A stretch of DNA of 64,000 bases from Metabacillus rhizolycopersici (GCF_020075705.1 NZ_JAIQUM010000001.1:62001-126000); one strand, 5' to 3'. Shown: positions 37,212 to 48,139, counted from the first letter of the stretch. Notes: a model not told the origin generated them from the letters alone. Numbers and translations: made by a program.

Positions 37212-37481
37212 CTACATTTTTATTGTAAGGACATCTTCAGATTCCTTTGCTTTTTTCACGACACGATAGGATGAATATCCACTTACCTCTTCAAATTCGT
37301 TGCAAATCTTTTTTTCTTCTGCTTTACTTGGAACAATTTCTTTGAACCTGCGATAGGCATCCATTAACCTCGAACGATTAATTCCTTTTTCATAAGCTTT
37401 CTCAATACACTCAAAAAATGCAATGACATCAACTGTTTCTTCCGTACTCCAATCGATTAAAATCGGATATTGGTAATCCAT
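37212..37481 (-). CDS. yktA: YktA (UPF0223)
   Basis: 89 residues, UPF0223 family ([18 protein letters not shown] start; [16 protein letters not shown]). Helical protein of unknown function. ATG 37481 has GAGGAG 9 bases upstream and gives the usual family length; an ATG at 37520 adds 13 acidic residues that contain the ribosome site. Confidence 0.92.
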   Translation of the reverse strand: MDYQYPILIDWSTEETVDVIAFFECIEKAYEKGINRSRLMDAYRRFKEIVPSKAEEKKICNEFEEVSGYSSYRVVKKAKESEDVLTIKM

Positions 37482-37815
37482 ACTATCATACTCCTCGCTC
37501 TCTTCACAGAAGCACTTCATATACGATATCCACTCTTTTCGAATGGACTCAGCTTCTCTAAGCTTCCTTATTGTAGATTATATACTAATGGTATGTCAGT
37601 GATTAGTCCAGTTTCCTGACCTCCCCATGCAAAACCTTTGTCTATTTTACCATCATATATCTATTGTTTGTTAGAAACTCAACTAATATCATCCTTAAGT
37701 TATTCGAAACCACCTGAATTTTTTAATCGCAAGCATTTATTTTCTCCACCTATTTGCGAACGCCTCCGCTTTCGATTCTGCAGAATTTTAGATGGAAGAT
37801 TGTCTATTATTTTTG

Positions 37816-37844
37816 TTGACTGTCTGAATTGATAACGGTATAAT
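37816..37844 (+). promoter_or_regulatory. Sigma-A promoter of speA
   Basis: TTGACT (37816-37821), 17-base spacer, TATAAT (37839-37844). A near-consensus vegetative promoter about 200 bases upstream of speA. Nothing else was recognised in the yktA-speA gap upstream of it. Confidence 0.75.
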
Positions 37845-37850
37845 TCATTT

Positions 37851-38044
37851 GTTTTAATAAAAATACAAATTTCGACATAATTGAAATCCATTATTGGTTC
37901 AATTACTACAATTAGTATAAAATCGAGATACTATCATTCATACGATAGATCATCTGTTGTATCTCTTGTACATGCACATTTTGTAGAATATGAAGAGCAA
38001 AATAAAGACACAAAAAAATACAGAAAAAGAAGGTGGGAACGACA
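37851..38044 (+). promoter_or_regulatory. Long 5' leader of speA with a nested hairpin
   Basis: About 190 bases between the inferred transcription start and the speA start. It contains GAGATA-CTATC...GATAG...TATCTC nested pairing (about 37925-37966). A 66-codon frame from TTG 37881 crosses the speA start, but no ribosome site supports it. Confidence 0.35.
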
Positions 38045-39520
38045 TTGCCACAACATGAAACTCCATTATTCACTGGTTTAATTAACCATGCTAAAAAAAA
38101 TCCAATTCAATTTCACATTCCAGGACATAAGAAAGGTGCAGGAATTGATCCTGAATTTAAAAACTTTATTGGCGATCATGCATTATCAATCGATTTAATC
38201 AATATCGGACCTTTAGATGACCTACATGCACCAAAAGGAATCATTAAACAAGCTCAGGACCTTGCAGCAGAAGCATTTGGAGCAGATTATACTTTCTTTT
38301 CTGTTCAAGGTACAAGCGGAGTGATTATGACAATGATTATGGCCGTTTGTGGACCAGGAGATAAAATTATTGTGCCACGTAATGTACATAAATCGATTAT
38401 GTCGGCCATCGTTTTTTCAGGAGCAATTCCTATTTTTATTCATCCTGAAATTGATAAAAATCTAGGAATCTCACACGGAATAACAATAGATGCTGTTGAA
38501 ACTGCTCTAGAGCAACACCCTGATGCTAAAGCAGTTCTTGTTATTAACCCAACTTATTTTGGGGTTTCTGGTAATTTAAAGAAGATTGTTGAAATTGCTC
38601 ATTCCTATGATGTACCTGTATTAGTTGATGAGGCACATGGTGCTCATATTCATTTCCATGAAGAATTACCTTTAAGCGCAATGCAGGCTGGTGCAGATAT
38701 TGCAGCAACAAGTGTTCACAAGCTTGGAGGTTCCATGACACAAAGCTCAATACTGAATGTTAAAGAAGGACTAGTGTCTCCACAGCGAGTGCAATCGATA
38801 TTTAGTATGTTGACCACTACTTCTACCTCTTATTTGTTATTAGCTTCACTCGATGTAGCAAGGAAACAACTAGCAACTAAAGGTCATGAATTAATTGAAA
38901 AAGCAATTAACTTAGCTAATTACACAAGAGCAAAAATAAATGAAATCGAAAATATCTATTGTATTGGAAAAGAGATCCTTGGCACAAAAGCAACTTTTGA
39001 TTATGACCCGACAAAATTAATTATTCCAGTTTATAAATTAGGAATAACGGGCTATGACGTTGAAAAATGGCTCCGTGAAAAGTATCAAATAGAAGTTGAA
39101 TTATCTGACCTATATAATATTTTATGTATTATTACACCCGGGGATACGAAGGAGGATGTCGATACACTAATTAAAGCCCTTCAAGAGCTATCAAATGAGT
39201 TCCCAATAGAGAATGGCCAACTAAACAATAAAGCACACATTTTATTGCCTGATATCCCTCTATTAGCATTAACGCCTCGCGATGCATTTTATTCAGAGAC
39301 AGAAGATATTCCATTCGAGGAATCTGCCGGAAGAGTAACTGCTGAATTTGTAATGGTATATCCACCTGGTATACCGATTTTCATTCCAGGTGAGATCATA
39401 ACCGAGGAGAACTTAACCTATATTACGAAAAACTTAGAAGCTGGGTTGCCAGTCCAAGGAACCGAAGACCCAACTTTTAAAAAGATTAAAGTAATTAAAG
39501 AGCACCGCGCTATTAAATAA
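38045..39520 (+). CDS. speA: Arginine decarboxylase (Orn/Lys/Arg decarboxylase family)
   Basis: About 491 residues, PLP-dependent fold type I group III decarboxylase. Signature QGTSGVIM near the N-terminus, DEAHGAH, and the PLP lysine in SVHKLGGSMTQSS. In B. subtilis SpeA makes agmatine, the first step of polyamine synthesis. I choose TTG 38045 (LPQHETPLFTGL) because AAGGTGG lies 8 bases upstream and the sequence begins as in B. subtilis SpeA; GTG 38033 would overlap the ribosome site. It converges with the SR1P gene. Confidence 0.96.
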   Translation: MPQHETPLFTGLINHAKKNPIQFHIPGHKKGAGIDPEFKNFIGDHALSIDLINIGPLDDLHAPKGIIKQAQDLAAEAFGADYTFFSVQGTSGVIMTMIMAVCGPGDKIIVPRNVHKSIMSAIVFSGAIPIFIHPEIDKNLGISHGITIDAVETALEQHPDAKAVLVINPTYFGVSGNLKKIVEIAHSYDVPVLVDEAHGAHIHFHEELPLSAMQAGADIAATSVHKLGGSMTQSSILNVKEGLVSPQRVQSIFSMLTTTSTSYLLLASLDVARKQLATKGHELIEKAINLANYTRAKINEIENIYCIGKEILGTKATFDYDPTKLIIPVYKLGITGYDVEKWLREKYQIEVELSDLYNILCIITPGDTKEDVDTLIKALQELSNEFPIENGQLNNKAHILLPDIPLLALTPRDAFYSETEDIPFEESAGRVTAEFVMVYPPGIPIFIPGEIITEENLTYITKNLEAGLPVQGTEDPTFKKIKVIKEHRAIK

Positions 39521-39681
39521 GCGCGTAAATGCCTCGATCAGCCTCGGGCAAATAAGCCGATTAGGAATTGAAGGTGTTTTTTACCTTCAATTCCTGATCG
39601 GCTTAGACCCAAGAGGGGCCGGACGCTTACGCTGGATGTCGTGCGCTTATCCACAGTACAAGAATTTTATAATTTTCCAAA
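39521..39681 (+). repeat. Dispersed repeat family A, copy 10 (variant outer and inner stems, DnaA box)
   Basis: Starts at the speA stop. Outer arm GCGTAA pairs with TTACGC, whereas other copies have GCGCAAGCG with CGCTTGCGC. Inner stem CGATTAGGAATTGAAGG pairs with CCTTCAATTCCTGATCGG. TTATCCACA at 39647-39655. It abuts the shared speA/SR1 terminator. Confidence 0.87.
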
Positions 39682-39684
39682 CAA

Positions 39685-39724
39685 AAAACAAAGCACGCGA
39701 ATGAATTATTCGCGTGCTTTGTTT
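39685..39724. terminator. Bidirectional terminator speA / SR1
   Basis: AAACAAAGCACGCGAAT pairs with ATTCGCGTGCTTTGTTT. T-runs on both strands; it serves speA from the left and the SR1P transcript from the right. Confidence 0.85.
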
Positions 39725-39965
39725 CCCCTTTATTCCCTATATTAAAACCCCTTAATCAACCTCTGCTTGTAGTTTCTTAACTACTTCATTGCATTCATGA
39801 TGATCGCATTTCCCATAAAATGTTGTCACTTTTTCGACTTCAATATGACCGATTGTAGTGTTGCATTCTTGACATACGATTGTTCCCATTTTAATACCCC
39901 TTTTCAATTATGAAATTTATCAGTCTCAAATTCTCCCAATCTTTGAAAGCGATTAATTATTTGTT
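39690..39965 (-). ncRNA. SR1-like dual-function RNA
   Basis: From the SR1P promoter (start inferred near 39965) to the terminator at 39685-39724, about 280 bases. In B. subtilis SR1 is a 205-nt RNA that base-pairs with ahrC mRNA and also encodes SR1P. Location between the pdh operon and speA and the encoded peptide support homology. The base-pairing function is not shown by sequence here. Confidence 0.6.
39752..39889 (-). CDS. SR1P, GapA-binding peptide
   Basis: 45 residues starting MGTIVCQEC, with GKCDHHEC later: a four-Cys/His small protein. It matches what I know of SR1P, the 39-residue peptide encoded by B. subtilis SR1 that binds GapA and promotes GapA-RNase J1 interaction. Interestingly rnjA is in the same window. 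ATG 39889 follows AAGGGG at 7 bases. Promoter and two CcpN-like sites lie upstream (39972-40020). Confidence 0.85.
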   Translation of the reverse strand: MGTIVCQECNTTIGHIEVEKVTTFYGKCDHHECNEVVKKLQAEVD

Positions 39966-39971
39966 ACCTTT

Positions 39972-40000
39972 ATAATAATATGTCACAATAGATCCGTCAA
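39972..40000 (-). promoter_or_regulatory. Sigma-A promoter of the SR1P gene
   Basis: On the minus strand TTGACG (39995-40000), 17-base spacer, TATTAT (39972-39977). About 80 bases upstream of the SR1P start. Confidence 0.7.
39977..39987 (-). promoter_or_regulatory. CcpN-operator-like site 1
   Basis: Minus strand TGTGACATATT fits the CcpN consensus TRTGHYATAYW (recalled, not looked up). It lies between -35 and -10 of the SR1P promoter and touches the -10. CcpN represses SR1, gapB and pckA on glucose in B. subtilis. Confidence 0.6.
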
Positions 40001-40009
40001 GTACTAATT

Positions 40010-40020
40010 TGTATAACACA
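40010..40020 (-). promoter_or_regulatory. CcpN-operator-like site 2
   Basis: Minus strand TGTGTTATACA fits the same 11-base consensus. It is 9 bases upstream of the -35. Two sites are also reported at B. subtilis SR1. Confidence 0.6.
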
Positions 40021-40170
40021 TTTATTTATTTTTCTGGATAAAAGAACATTCTATAGTCAAAACACGTCAACTAATGTAACACTTATGTTCCCTCTATGGA
40101 TGCTTTGTCCAAATTTTGACCATTTCTGTTTTCTTTTTTATCCTTGAAATTTCAGCTTACTTACAATCTT

Positions 40171-40248
40171 TAGCTTAAATCTCGATTGAATGAAGCGAGA
40201 CTTTCATCAGAAGGAGCCTTATCACCAGTTAAGAATTGGATAAAAAAA
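40171..40248 (+). repeat. Dispersed repeat family B, partial copy
   Basis: GCGAGACTTTCATCAG and the tail TATCACCAGTTAAGAATTGG, then ATAAA. The variable stem is lost. It overlaps the 3' end of the 40222 gene. Confidence 0.45.
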
Positions 40249-40485
40249 TAAGCGAAACAATTGTTGACCTAACGCAAAGAGCAAAAGCGAACATAATGAA
40301 ATGATGATTGCTCGCTTTCTTGTTTTTAATTGTGTAAAAGCAAGAAGATAAGATAAATAGAAAAAGAGGATAAGTAAGATCGATTTTGCCATTAGACTGT
40401 CTTTATTCGACAACCAACGCACAATACTATATCCACTCCATAAAATGAAATGATAACAATAAACCAAACTCCACGAAAATTTCAT
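40222..40485 (-). CDS. Hypothetical membrane protein (87 aa)
   Basis: Three hydrophobic segments (LVYCYHFILWSGYSIV; SILLILFFYLSYLLAF; IIISLCSLLLFALGQQLF) separated by basic loops. ATG 40485 is preceded by GGGAGTAGGTGAT. No family recognised. The 3' end overlaps a family B tail, so the natural end may have been altered by the repeat. Confidence 0.55.
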   Translation of the reverse strand: MKFSWSLVYCYHFILWSGYSIVRWLSNKDSLMAKSILLILFFYLSYLLAFTQLKTRKRAIIISLCSLLLFALGQQLFRLFFYPILNW

Positions 40486-40751
40486 ATCACCTACTCCCCC
40501 TCACAATACTTACTTTAAGGTTATGCAACAAAATCGTGAAACTTCCTTCATTTCCTTCTCTTCCTTTTTGACGAATTCTAATTTCCGAAAATCCCCTGCT
40601 TTTTATTTCATTTTCCATACTTTATGTAGAAAATCTAGTTATTTTTCATTTGTGTAACAATTAGATAACAACAGGAAGAAAATTCAATTAATATGATAAA
40701 ATAGGTGTAATTTAACATAAAGGACATATGAAATTCCTTCTATACTTTATA

Positions 40752-40862
40752 AAGTTGGACTTCCATTTTTGAGTTTTTCTTCATCCCATCACTATCCGTG
40801 TATGCTGCATTCGAAACCTTGGATAGGCGTTTTACTGTCCGTTATAAGACCGGGATAAATAA
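40752..40862 (+). repeat. Dispersed repeat family B copy
   Basis: CTATCC (40792-40797) pairs with GGATAG (40821-40826), followed by GCGTTTTACTGTCCGTTATA, then CCGGGATAAATAAA. It ends about 48 bases before the slp start, inside its 5' region; the rest of 40486-40909 shows nothing else. Confidence 0.62.
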
Positions 40863-40909
40863 ATATTGAATTAGACCTAGTTACTATTTATCAAAAGAGG
40901 TGGGCAAGG

Positions 40910-41284
40910 ATGAAAAGACTAGTACTCATTGCCTTCATCATATCAATTATCTTACTCACATCATGTGATAATAAGCTTTTTTCATCTGATGGAAGCGATG
41001 AAGAACATATACAAGATATACAGCTATTATTTTATTCTGATGTTGCTAATATTGATCGTGAAGCAGTTTACTATGATGCATTACTAGATATTAAAAAAGA
41101 GTTCCCTGAAGAATTCCAAAACATGAAGGTGATTTCTGAGAAGAATGATAATAAAAAGTATGAAGTCGATATTTATCCTTCTCTCCTTGTTATTGAAAAA
41201 GAGGAGGTTGTCGTCCAAATCGAAGGCGCTGTTTTAACTAAGGCGGAAATTATTGAACCTATCGTTCATGCACTGGCTCAATAA
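40910..41284 (+). CDS. slp: Slp-like small lipoprotein
   Basis: 124 residues: signal peptide with lipobox LTSC (Cys about residue 19), acidic mature protein with a thioredoxin-like strand pattern (IQLLFYSDVANIDREAV; YEVDIYPSLLVIEKEEVV). Length and position between pdhD and speA match B. subtilis slp, described as a small peptidoglycan-associated lipoprotein. ATG 40910 follows AGAGGTGG. It has a strong terminator. Confidence 0.8.
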   Translation: MKRLVLIAFIISIILLTSCDNKLFSSDGSDEEHIQDIQLLFYSDVANIDREAVYYDALLDIKKEFPEEFQNMKVISEKNDNKKYEVDIYPSLLVIEKEEVVVQIEGAVLTKAEIIEPIVHALAQ

Positions 41285-41340
41285 AGGGAATAAATGAACT
41301 CAAATCGTGGTCTCAAATTATTTTTAATGATGTTATGTAA

Positions 41341-41390
41341 TTAAGCTAGTATTCAATTTTTAATAGAAAATTGAATACTAGCTTAATTCT
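41341..41390 (+). terminator. Intrinsic terminator of slp
   Basis: TTAAGCTAGTATTCAATTTT pairs with its full 20-base complement (41367-41386) around a six-base loop. Confidence 0.85.
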
Positions 41391-41435
41391 TCCCTCTAAA
41401 AAATCACTACGACAAGAAGCTAATGTTTTTTACTT

Positions 41436-41586
41436 AAGAAAAGCGCAAGTGCCTTGATCAGCCTCGGGCAAATAAGACGATCAGGAATAGAAGGTGTTTT
41501 TATCTTCAATTCCTGATTGGCTTAGACCCAAGAGGGTCCGGACGCTTGCGCTGGACAATTCTCGAAACCAAAACTTATAAATTCTG
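41436..41586 (+). repeat. Dispersed repeat family A, copy 11 (tail type B)
   Basis: Inner stem CGATCAGGAAT/ATTCCTGATTGG; outer GCGCAAG/CTTGCGC. The tail is GGACAATTCTCGAAACC then CTTATAAATTC, without a DnaA box. It abuts the pdhD terminator between convergent slp and pdhD. Confidence 0.85.
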
Positions 41587-41593
41587 ATATAAA

Positions 41594-41638
41594 AAAATAA
41601 GCTTTAGCCCTTGATCGAGGGCTAAAGCTTATTTATTT
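41594..41638 (-). terminator. Intrinsic terminator of the pdh operon
   Basis: AAATAAGCTTTAGCCC pairs with GGGCTAAAGCTTATTT around an eight-base loop, downstream of pdhD. Confidence 0.88.
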
Positions 41639-41649
41639 CACTATTTACA

Positions 41650-43059
41650 TTATTTTACGATATGGATTGGAGTACCAATAGCTACTTCTGCAGCTTCCAT
41701 TGTAATTTCACCAAGAGTTGGGTGAGCATGAATTGTCATAGCAATATCTTCAGCAGTCATACCCGCCTCAATTGCTAAACTTAATTCAGAAACCATATCA
41801 GAAGCGCTAGGACCAGCAATTTGAGCACCGATGACTAAACCATCCTCTTTACGAGTAACAAGTTTTAAGAAACCGTCAGTGCTGTTTATTGATAACGCAC
41901 GTCCATTAGCAGCAAATGGGAATTTAGCAGCGACAATTTCAATTCCTTCTTCTTTTGCTAATGCTTCTGTATATCCAACAGTTGCCAATTCTGGCTCAGA
42001 GAATACAACGGCAGGAATTCCTAAATAATCAATTTCAGCTTTTTCTCCAGCAATTACTTCTGCAGCAATTTTTCCTTCATAAGAAGCTTTATGAGCTAAT
42101 TGAGGACCTTCTACGATATCACCAATCGCGAAAATGTTTGGAATATTTGTGCGACATTGCTTGTCAATTTTGATGATACCTCTTTCACTCATTTCAACAC
42201 CAACTTGCTCTAAACCAAGTTCATCAGTGTTTGGACGACGACCAACTGTAACTAATAAATAATCAGCTTCAATAGTTTTTTCTTCGCCTTTTACTTCGAA
42301 TGTTACTTTTACGCCAGTATCTGTTTCCTCAACGCTTTTAGCTGAAGCTTTCGTATGAATTTCAGCACCTTTTTTCTTAAGGCCACGTTTAACTAGAGCG
42401 CTCATTTGCTTTTCAAAACCTACTAAAATGTCATCAGATGCTTCGATGAAAGTAACTTCAGTACCAAAGTTTGCATAAGCCGTTCCAAGCTCGATTCCGA
42501 TAACGCCTCCACCAATTACAACAAGCTTTTTAGGAAGCTCTTGAAGGTTTAACGCACCAGTTGAATCGATTACACGCTTCGAATATTTGAAGCTTGGAAT
42601 TTCAATTGGACGTGAACCAGTTGCAATGATTACGTTTTTAAATTTGTATGTTTGTGATTTTGTTTCATCCATAACTTTAATTGTTTCGTTATCAACGAAA
42701 TAAGCTTCACCATAAGCGACGTCAATTTTATTACCTTTTAGTAATCCAGCGACACCGCCAGTTAGTTTTTTCACAACACCTTGTTTAAATTCTTGAACTT
42801 TTGCGAAATCAACCGTTACATTTTCAGCTTTAATCCCCATATCTTCTGAGTGTTGAGCCTCTTCAAAACGGTGACCGGCTGCAATGATTGCTTTTGAAGG
42901 AATACAACCTACGTTTAAGCAAACTCCTCCAAGAGTACCTTTTTCTACTACTGTTACCTTTTGTCCTAATTGAGCAGCGCGGATTGCTGCAACATATCCG
43001 CCAGGGCCTGCTCCAATGACTAGAGTATCTGTTTCAATTGGGAAATCTCCAACTACCAT
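41650..43059 (-). CDS. pdhD: Dihydrolipoyl dehydrogenase (E3)
   Basis: 469 residues, FAD/NAD disulfide oxidoreductase. [13 protein letters not shown] loop, redox-active disulfide [17 protein letters not shown] loop [10 protein letters not shown], and the C-terminal HAHPTLGE carrying the active-site His-Glu. It reoxidises dihydrolipoamide of the PDH complex. ATG 43059 follows a GGAGG inside the pdhC end, three bases from the pdhC stop. Confidence 0.97.
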   Translation of the reverse strand: MVVGDFPIETDTLVIGAGPGGYVAAIRAAQLGQKVTVVEKGTLGGVCLNVGCIPSKAIIAAGHRFEEAQHSEDMGIKAENVTVDFAKVQEFKQGVVKKLTGGVAGLLKGNKIDVAYGEAYFVDNETIKVMDETKSQTYKFKNVIIATGSRPIEIPSFKYSKRVIDSTGALNLQELPKKLVVIGGGVIGIELGTAYANFGTEVTFIEASDDILVGFEKQMSALVKRGLKKKGAEIHTKASAKSVEETDTGVKVTFEVKGEEKTIEADYLLVTVGRRPNTDELGLEQVGVEMSERGIIKIDKQCRTNIPNIFAIGDIVEGPQLAHKASYEGKIAAEVIAGEKAEIDYLGIPAVVFSEPELATVGYTEALAKEEGIEIVAAKFPFAANGRALSINSTDGFLKLVTRKEDGLVIGAQIAGPSASDMVSELSLAIEAGMTAEDIAMTIHAHPTLGEITMEAAEVAIGTPIHIVK

Positions 43060-43062
43060 CGA

Positions 43063-44364
43063 TTACGCCTCCATTAAAATTAATTGTGGATCATTAAGTA
43101 AACGCTTGATGTGATTAAGAGCATTTTGAGCTGTAGCACCATCGATCATTCTGTGGTCAAAACTTAGTGATAGAGCTAGAACCGGCGCAACTACGATCTC
43201 ACCATCTTTAACTACTGGTTTTTCTGCAATACGTCCGATACCTAAGATTGCTACCTCTGGATGGTTGATAACTGGAGTAAACCATTGTCCACCAGCAGAT
43301 CCAATGTTAGAAATTGTGCAAGATGCACCTTTCATTTCATTAGGAGCAAGCTTACCATCACGTGCTTTTGTAGCAAGTCCATTAATTTCATCTGAAATTT
43401 CAAAAACAGATTTACGTTCTGCGTTTTTCACAACTGGTACAAGCAGACCTTTTTCAGTGTCAGCAGCAATACCAATATTGTAATAATGTTTTTGAACAAT
43501 TTCATCTGTTTTATCATCAAGTGATGTATTCAACACTGGATACTTTTTAAGTGCTGAAGTTAGAGCCTTCACTACGTATGGTAAATACGTTAATTTAATA
43601 CCTTGCTCTGCTGCAACATTTTTGAATTGTTTACGATGTGCAACTAAGTTTGTAACATCAACTTCATCCATTAATGTTACGTGTGGAGCAGTATGTTTCG
43701 AATTAACCATTGCTTTTGCAATTGCTTTACGAATTCCACTCATTTTTTCACGAGTCTCTGGAAGTTCTCCTTCAGGAATCGCTTGAACAGCAGCTGGTTT
43801 AGCCGGTTTTTCTTCATTTGCTACAGAAGTTGCTTGCTCAGGAGCTGGAGTAGCCGCTACACCGCCACCTTGTAAGAATGAGTCAACATCTTCTTTTAAT
43901 ACACGTCCATTTTTGCCGCTACCAGATACTTGACGGATGTCAACATCTTTTTCACGTGCATATTTACGAACAGTAGGCATAGCAATAACACGTTTAGAAG
44001 GATCAACCTCAACTTCTTGTCCAGCTGCAGCTGTTTCTTCTACTGGTGCTTCTACTTTTTCTTCTTGTTTCGGCTCATCATCACCATGATCACCTTTAAA
44101 TTTCAGGTTTTCATAACCAGGTGCATCAAATGTAATAATAGTTTGTCCAACTGTTGCTACCGTTCCTTCTTCAACATTTACCGTAGTAACTGTCCCTTTA
44201 ACTGGTGATGGAATCTCAACAACAGCTTTATCATTTTGTACCTCTAGTAGGACATCATCTTCTTCAACTTTGTCTCCAGCCTTAACGAACCACTTTACGA
44301 TTTCACCTTCGTGGATACCTTCACCGATATCAGGCAGTTTAAATTCGAATGACAATTCACTCAA
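43063..44364 (-). CDS. pdhC: Dihydrolipoyl acetyltransferase (E2 of PDH)
   Basis: 433 residues: one lipoyl domain (lysine in [11 protein letters not shown]), Ala/Pro/Glu linker, E1/E3-binding domain ([18 protein letters not shown]) and catalytic acetyltransferase domain with the [10 protein letters not shown] active-site motif. It forms the core of the pyruvate dehydrogenase complex. ATG 44364 follows GGAGGTTG. 45 bases after pdhB. Confidence 0.97.
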   Translation of the reverse strand: MSELSFEFKLPDIGEGIHEGEIVKWFVKAGDKVEEDDVLLEVQNDKAVVEIPSPVKGTVTTVNVEEGTVATVGQTIITFDAPGYENLKFKGDHGDDEPKQEEKVEAPVEETAAAGQEVEVDPSKRVIAMPTVRKYAREKDVDIRQVSGSGKNGRVLKEDVDSFLQGGGVAATPAPEQATSVANEEKPAKPAAVQAIPEGELPETREKMSGIRKAIAKAMVNSKHTAPHVTLMDEVDVTNLVAHRKQFKNVAAEQGIKLTYLPYVVKALTSALKKYPVLNTSLDDKTDEIVQKHYYNIGIAADTEKGLLVPVVKNAERKSVFEISDEINGLATKARDGKLAPNEMKGASCTISNIGSAGGQWFTPVINHPEVAILGIGRIAEKPVVKDGEIVVAPVLALSLSFDHRMIDGATAQNALNHIKRLLNDPQLILMEA

Positions 44365-44409
44365 CCTCCAATTGGATTGTTAATTAACTCTATTTTGCAA
44401 GGTATAGTA

Positions 44410-45387
44410 TTAGAAATTAATTACTTTTTTAGCTGTTTCAATAATGTCTTTATAAATTGGTAACCAAATATTTTCAGCTTCAGTAAATGCATATACAGTA
44501 TCTGGTGCTGTAACACGAAGTACTGGTGCCTCTAAGCTAAGAATTGCACGATCTGTAATTTCAGCAACAACGTTAGCAGCAATACCAGCTTGTTTTTGCG
44601 CTTCTTGAACAACGATTGCGCGACCTGTTTTCTCTACAGAAGCAATAATTGTTTCAATATCTAATGGACTAATTGTACGAAGATCGACAACTTCTACAGA
44701 AACACCTTCTTTTTCCAGTTCTTCTGCAGCTTTTAGTGATTCATGTACCATAGCACCGTAAGTAATGATTGATAAGTCAGTACCTTCACGTTTCACATCT
44801 GCTTTACCAATCTCGATTGTGTATTCTTCTTCTGGAACTTCCTGACGGAATGAACGGTATAATTTCATATGCTCTAAGAAAACAACCGGATCATTATCAC
44901 GGATTGAAGCGATTAATAGTCCTTTTGCATCGTATGGTGTTGAAGGAATAACAACTTTCAATCCAGGTTGTTGTGCAACAAGACCTTCTAAGCTATCAGC
45001 GTGAAGCTCTGGCGTATGTACGAACCCACCAAATGGAGAACGAATTGTAACAGGGGCTGTCCAACGTCCACCAGAACGGTAACGCATACGTGCCAATTGT
45101 CCACTTAATGAATCCATTACTTCATATACGAAACCGAAAAATTGAATTTCCATTACTGGACGGAATCCAGTTAAACTAAGGCCGACTGAAAGACCACCGA
45201 TACCAGACTCTGCAAGAGGAGTATCGAATACACGATCTTCACCGAATTCTTTTTGAAGTCCTTCCGTCGCACGGAAGACGCCACCATTCACGCCAACGTC
45301 TTCTCCGTAAACGAGGACGTTTTCATCATTTTTTAGCTCTACGCGTAATGCATCAGTGATGGCTTGAATCATTGTCATTTGTGCCAT
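44410..45387 (-). CDS. pdhB: Pyruvate dehydrogenase E1 beta subunit
   Basis: 325 residues, transketolase-like pyrimidine-binding and C-terminal domains ([31 protein letters not shown]). It pairs with PdhA to form the ThDP-dependent E1. ATG 45387 follows AAAGGAG located in the last codons of pdhA. Confidence 0.97.
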   Translation of the reverse strand: MAQMTMIQAITDALRVELKNDENVLVYGEDVGVNGGVFRATEGLQKEFGEDRVFDTPLAESGIGGLSVGLSLTGFRPVMEIQFFGFVYEVMDSLSGQLARMRYRSGGRWTAPVTIRSPFGGFVHTPELHADSLEGLVAQQPGLKVVIPSTPYDAKGLLIASIRDNDPVVFLEHMKLYRSFRQEVPEEEYTIEIGKADVKREGTDLSIITYGAMVHESLKAAEELEKEGVSVEVVDLRTISPLDIETIIASVEKTGRAIVVQEAQKQAGIAANVVAEITDRAILSLEAPVLRVTAPDTVYAFTEAENIWLPIYKDIIETAKKVINF

Positions 45388-45390
45388 GGC

Positions 45391-46530
<1,140 letters not shown>

Positions 46531-46811
46531 TTAAGAGTGTTTGTTCAATGTATCATTCCTTGTAGATATTTCACGAGCTTGATTCTGCACTTTCACGTAA
46601 AATATACAGTTTCAAGTTATCCCTTTAGATCTACTCGCTTCATACATTTGAACTTAGTTAGTCTTTTAGTAAGAGAATTCCAATACACACAGCCATAGGG
46701 TACCCTAAATTAGGATAATTGACACAACGTTTTCGAATTCTAACCTACTTAACTATTACCTCTTTTGAGAATGCTTTCATAATTTCTCTATGTATGGTAG
46801 AAAGACTCTAT

Positions 46812-46860
46812 ATAATTAACACTGTATTAGTTTAATTCAAGCACTAACTAATACACAGTT
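46812..46860 (-). promoter_or_regulatory. Putative pdhA promoter region with 15-base inverted repeat
   Basis: Arms AACACTGTATTAGTT (46818-46832) and AACTAATACACAGTT (46846-46860) match at 13 of 15 positions. On the minus strand a TTGAAT (46835-46840) lies in the loop and TAATTA (46813-46818) follows at 16 bases, a plausible weak promoter. The dyad would flank the -35. The rest of 46507-47108 is AT-rich with no gene I can support. Confidence 0.4.
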
Positions 46861-47108
46861 ATTTAATTCATTACCTAGTTTACACCAATGTTTGATGGTC
46901 CGTCAATTAGTTTGTATAAGGTTTTTTTTAAAGACTGTTCAGCAACTTTTTTAAAAACAACATCAAAAACCAAATCTGTACTACTACAATTTTTCTCTCT
47001 GTAATAGTGTTTATAGTACAGACCTAAATTAGAATAATTCGTTAATGAAAATCCTTGCATTTGTCATTCGATTTCATATTCATCCAAACTTCAGTAAGTT
47101 TTTTACAA

Positions 47109-47145
47109 TTATAAAAACCCAATCGCATCGATTGGGTTTTTATAA
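47109..47145 (-). terminator. Intrinsic terminator of ykyA
   Basis: TATAAAAACCCAATCG pairs with CGATTGGGTTTTTATA around CAT, six bases after the ykyA stop. Confidence 0.88.
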
Positions 47146-47150
47146 ACATA

Positions 47151-47825
47151 CTATTTGCTTTCATCAACATTTAAAGATGCATTTTCATAGAACTCCATCT
47201 TCAATTTATTATACTCTTCTGTTAACTCGTTAAAAACATCATTTTGTTGCATGACAATTTTATAGGTATCATTCACCTTTTTTATTTGCGCTTCAAGCTC
47301 TTCAATTGTTAAATCCTCTTTTTGGAGCATTGTATATAGTTCTTTATCATATGAAATCGACGTTTTATACGAGTCAAATAAGCTCTCATAGGCAGAGTAA
47401 CGATTCTCCATTGTCGTTTTTATTTCTTTTGCCTTTTCTGCCAGCTTTTCGTCTTTTATTTTTTCAATTTCTTTATTTACTAATTCAAATTCTTCTTTTG
47501 AAGCCTTAATGCTTTCATATTCAGCCTCAATTCTTGTTTCACGATCTTCTAATACGGTAACGGCTTCGTTAGATAAAGCTACTACCTTGTCAAAATCTTT
47601 CAATCCAATATCCATAATCTCGTTATAAAGTTCAGATTCTTTCTTTTCTAGCTCTTTTAATGGTTGCTGCTGTTCTTTAAATGGATCCTCTAATGTGACA
47701 ACTTTCTCGAAAATCGTATAAATATTTTCCTCTGGAGAGGGACCTGAACAACCAGATAGTAAGATAAATAATAAACTTATAATTAAGCTAATTCGAAATA
47801 TTTCCTTTTCCCCTTTTTTAAACAA
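47151..47825 (-). CDS. ykyA: YkyA-type lipoprotein
   Basis: 224 residues: signal peptide and lipobox LSGC (Cys about residue 26), then a long charged coiled-coil (LKELEKKESELYNEIM; VNKEIEKIKDEKLAEKAKEI). Matches YkyA, a putative cell-wall-binding lipoprotein next to pdhA in B. subtilis. TTG start at 47825 with GGGGGGAG 6 bases upstream. Function not established. Confidence 0.87.
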   Translation of the reverse strand: MFKKGEKEIFRISLIISLLFILLSGCSGPSPEENIYTIFEKVVTLEDPFKEQQQPLKELEKKESELYNEIMDIGLKDFDKVVALSNEAVTVLEDRETRIEAEYESIKASKEEFELVNKEIEKIKDEKLAEKAKEIKTTMENRYSAYESLFDSYKTSISYDKELYTMLQKEDLTIEELEAQIKKVNDTYKIVMQQNDVFNELTEEYNKLKMEFYENASLNVDESK

Positions 47826-48139
47826 AAAATCTCCCCCCTAAAAGCATAAGACAATTTCTACTATAAGGTGTTCTTTCAATTTTTACAATCTCCCTACAAA
47901 TAAAAAAACTTAATTAACTTTTTACTCACTACAATTATGTACTCAACATTACATCATATGAACTTGTCTGATTTTTAGACCATCACAAATTACTAATCTA
48001 ATCTTCGAATACGGCTGATAATCAATGGGAGCAACAAAAAAGATATATGGAGAATAGTTGCCCGTTTTCATCCGAACAGTCCCTCCTTAACAATAAGGGA
48101 ACCACTCTAAAAAATATTACGAAATAGGCGATTGACTAT

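Noticed and set aside
37881..38081. 66-codon ORF crossing the speA start as a leader peptide
   Set aside because: TTG start without a Shine-Dalgarno site. The speA ribosome site lies inside it and explains the region better.
46875..47060. 61-codon minus-strand ORF upstream of pdhA
   Set aside because: No ribosome site; overlaps likely promoter region and the composition is that of AT-rich intergenic DNA.
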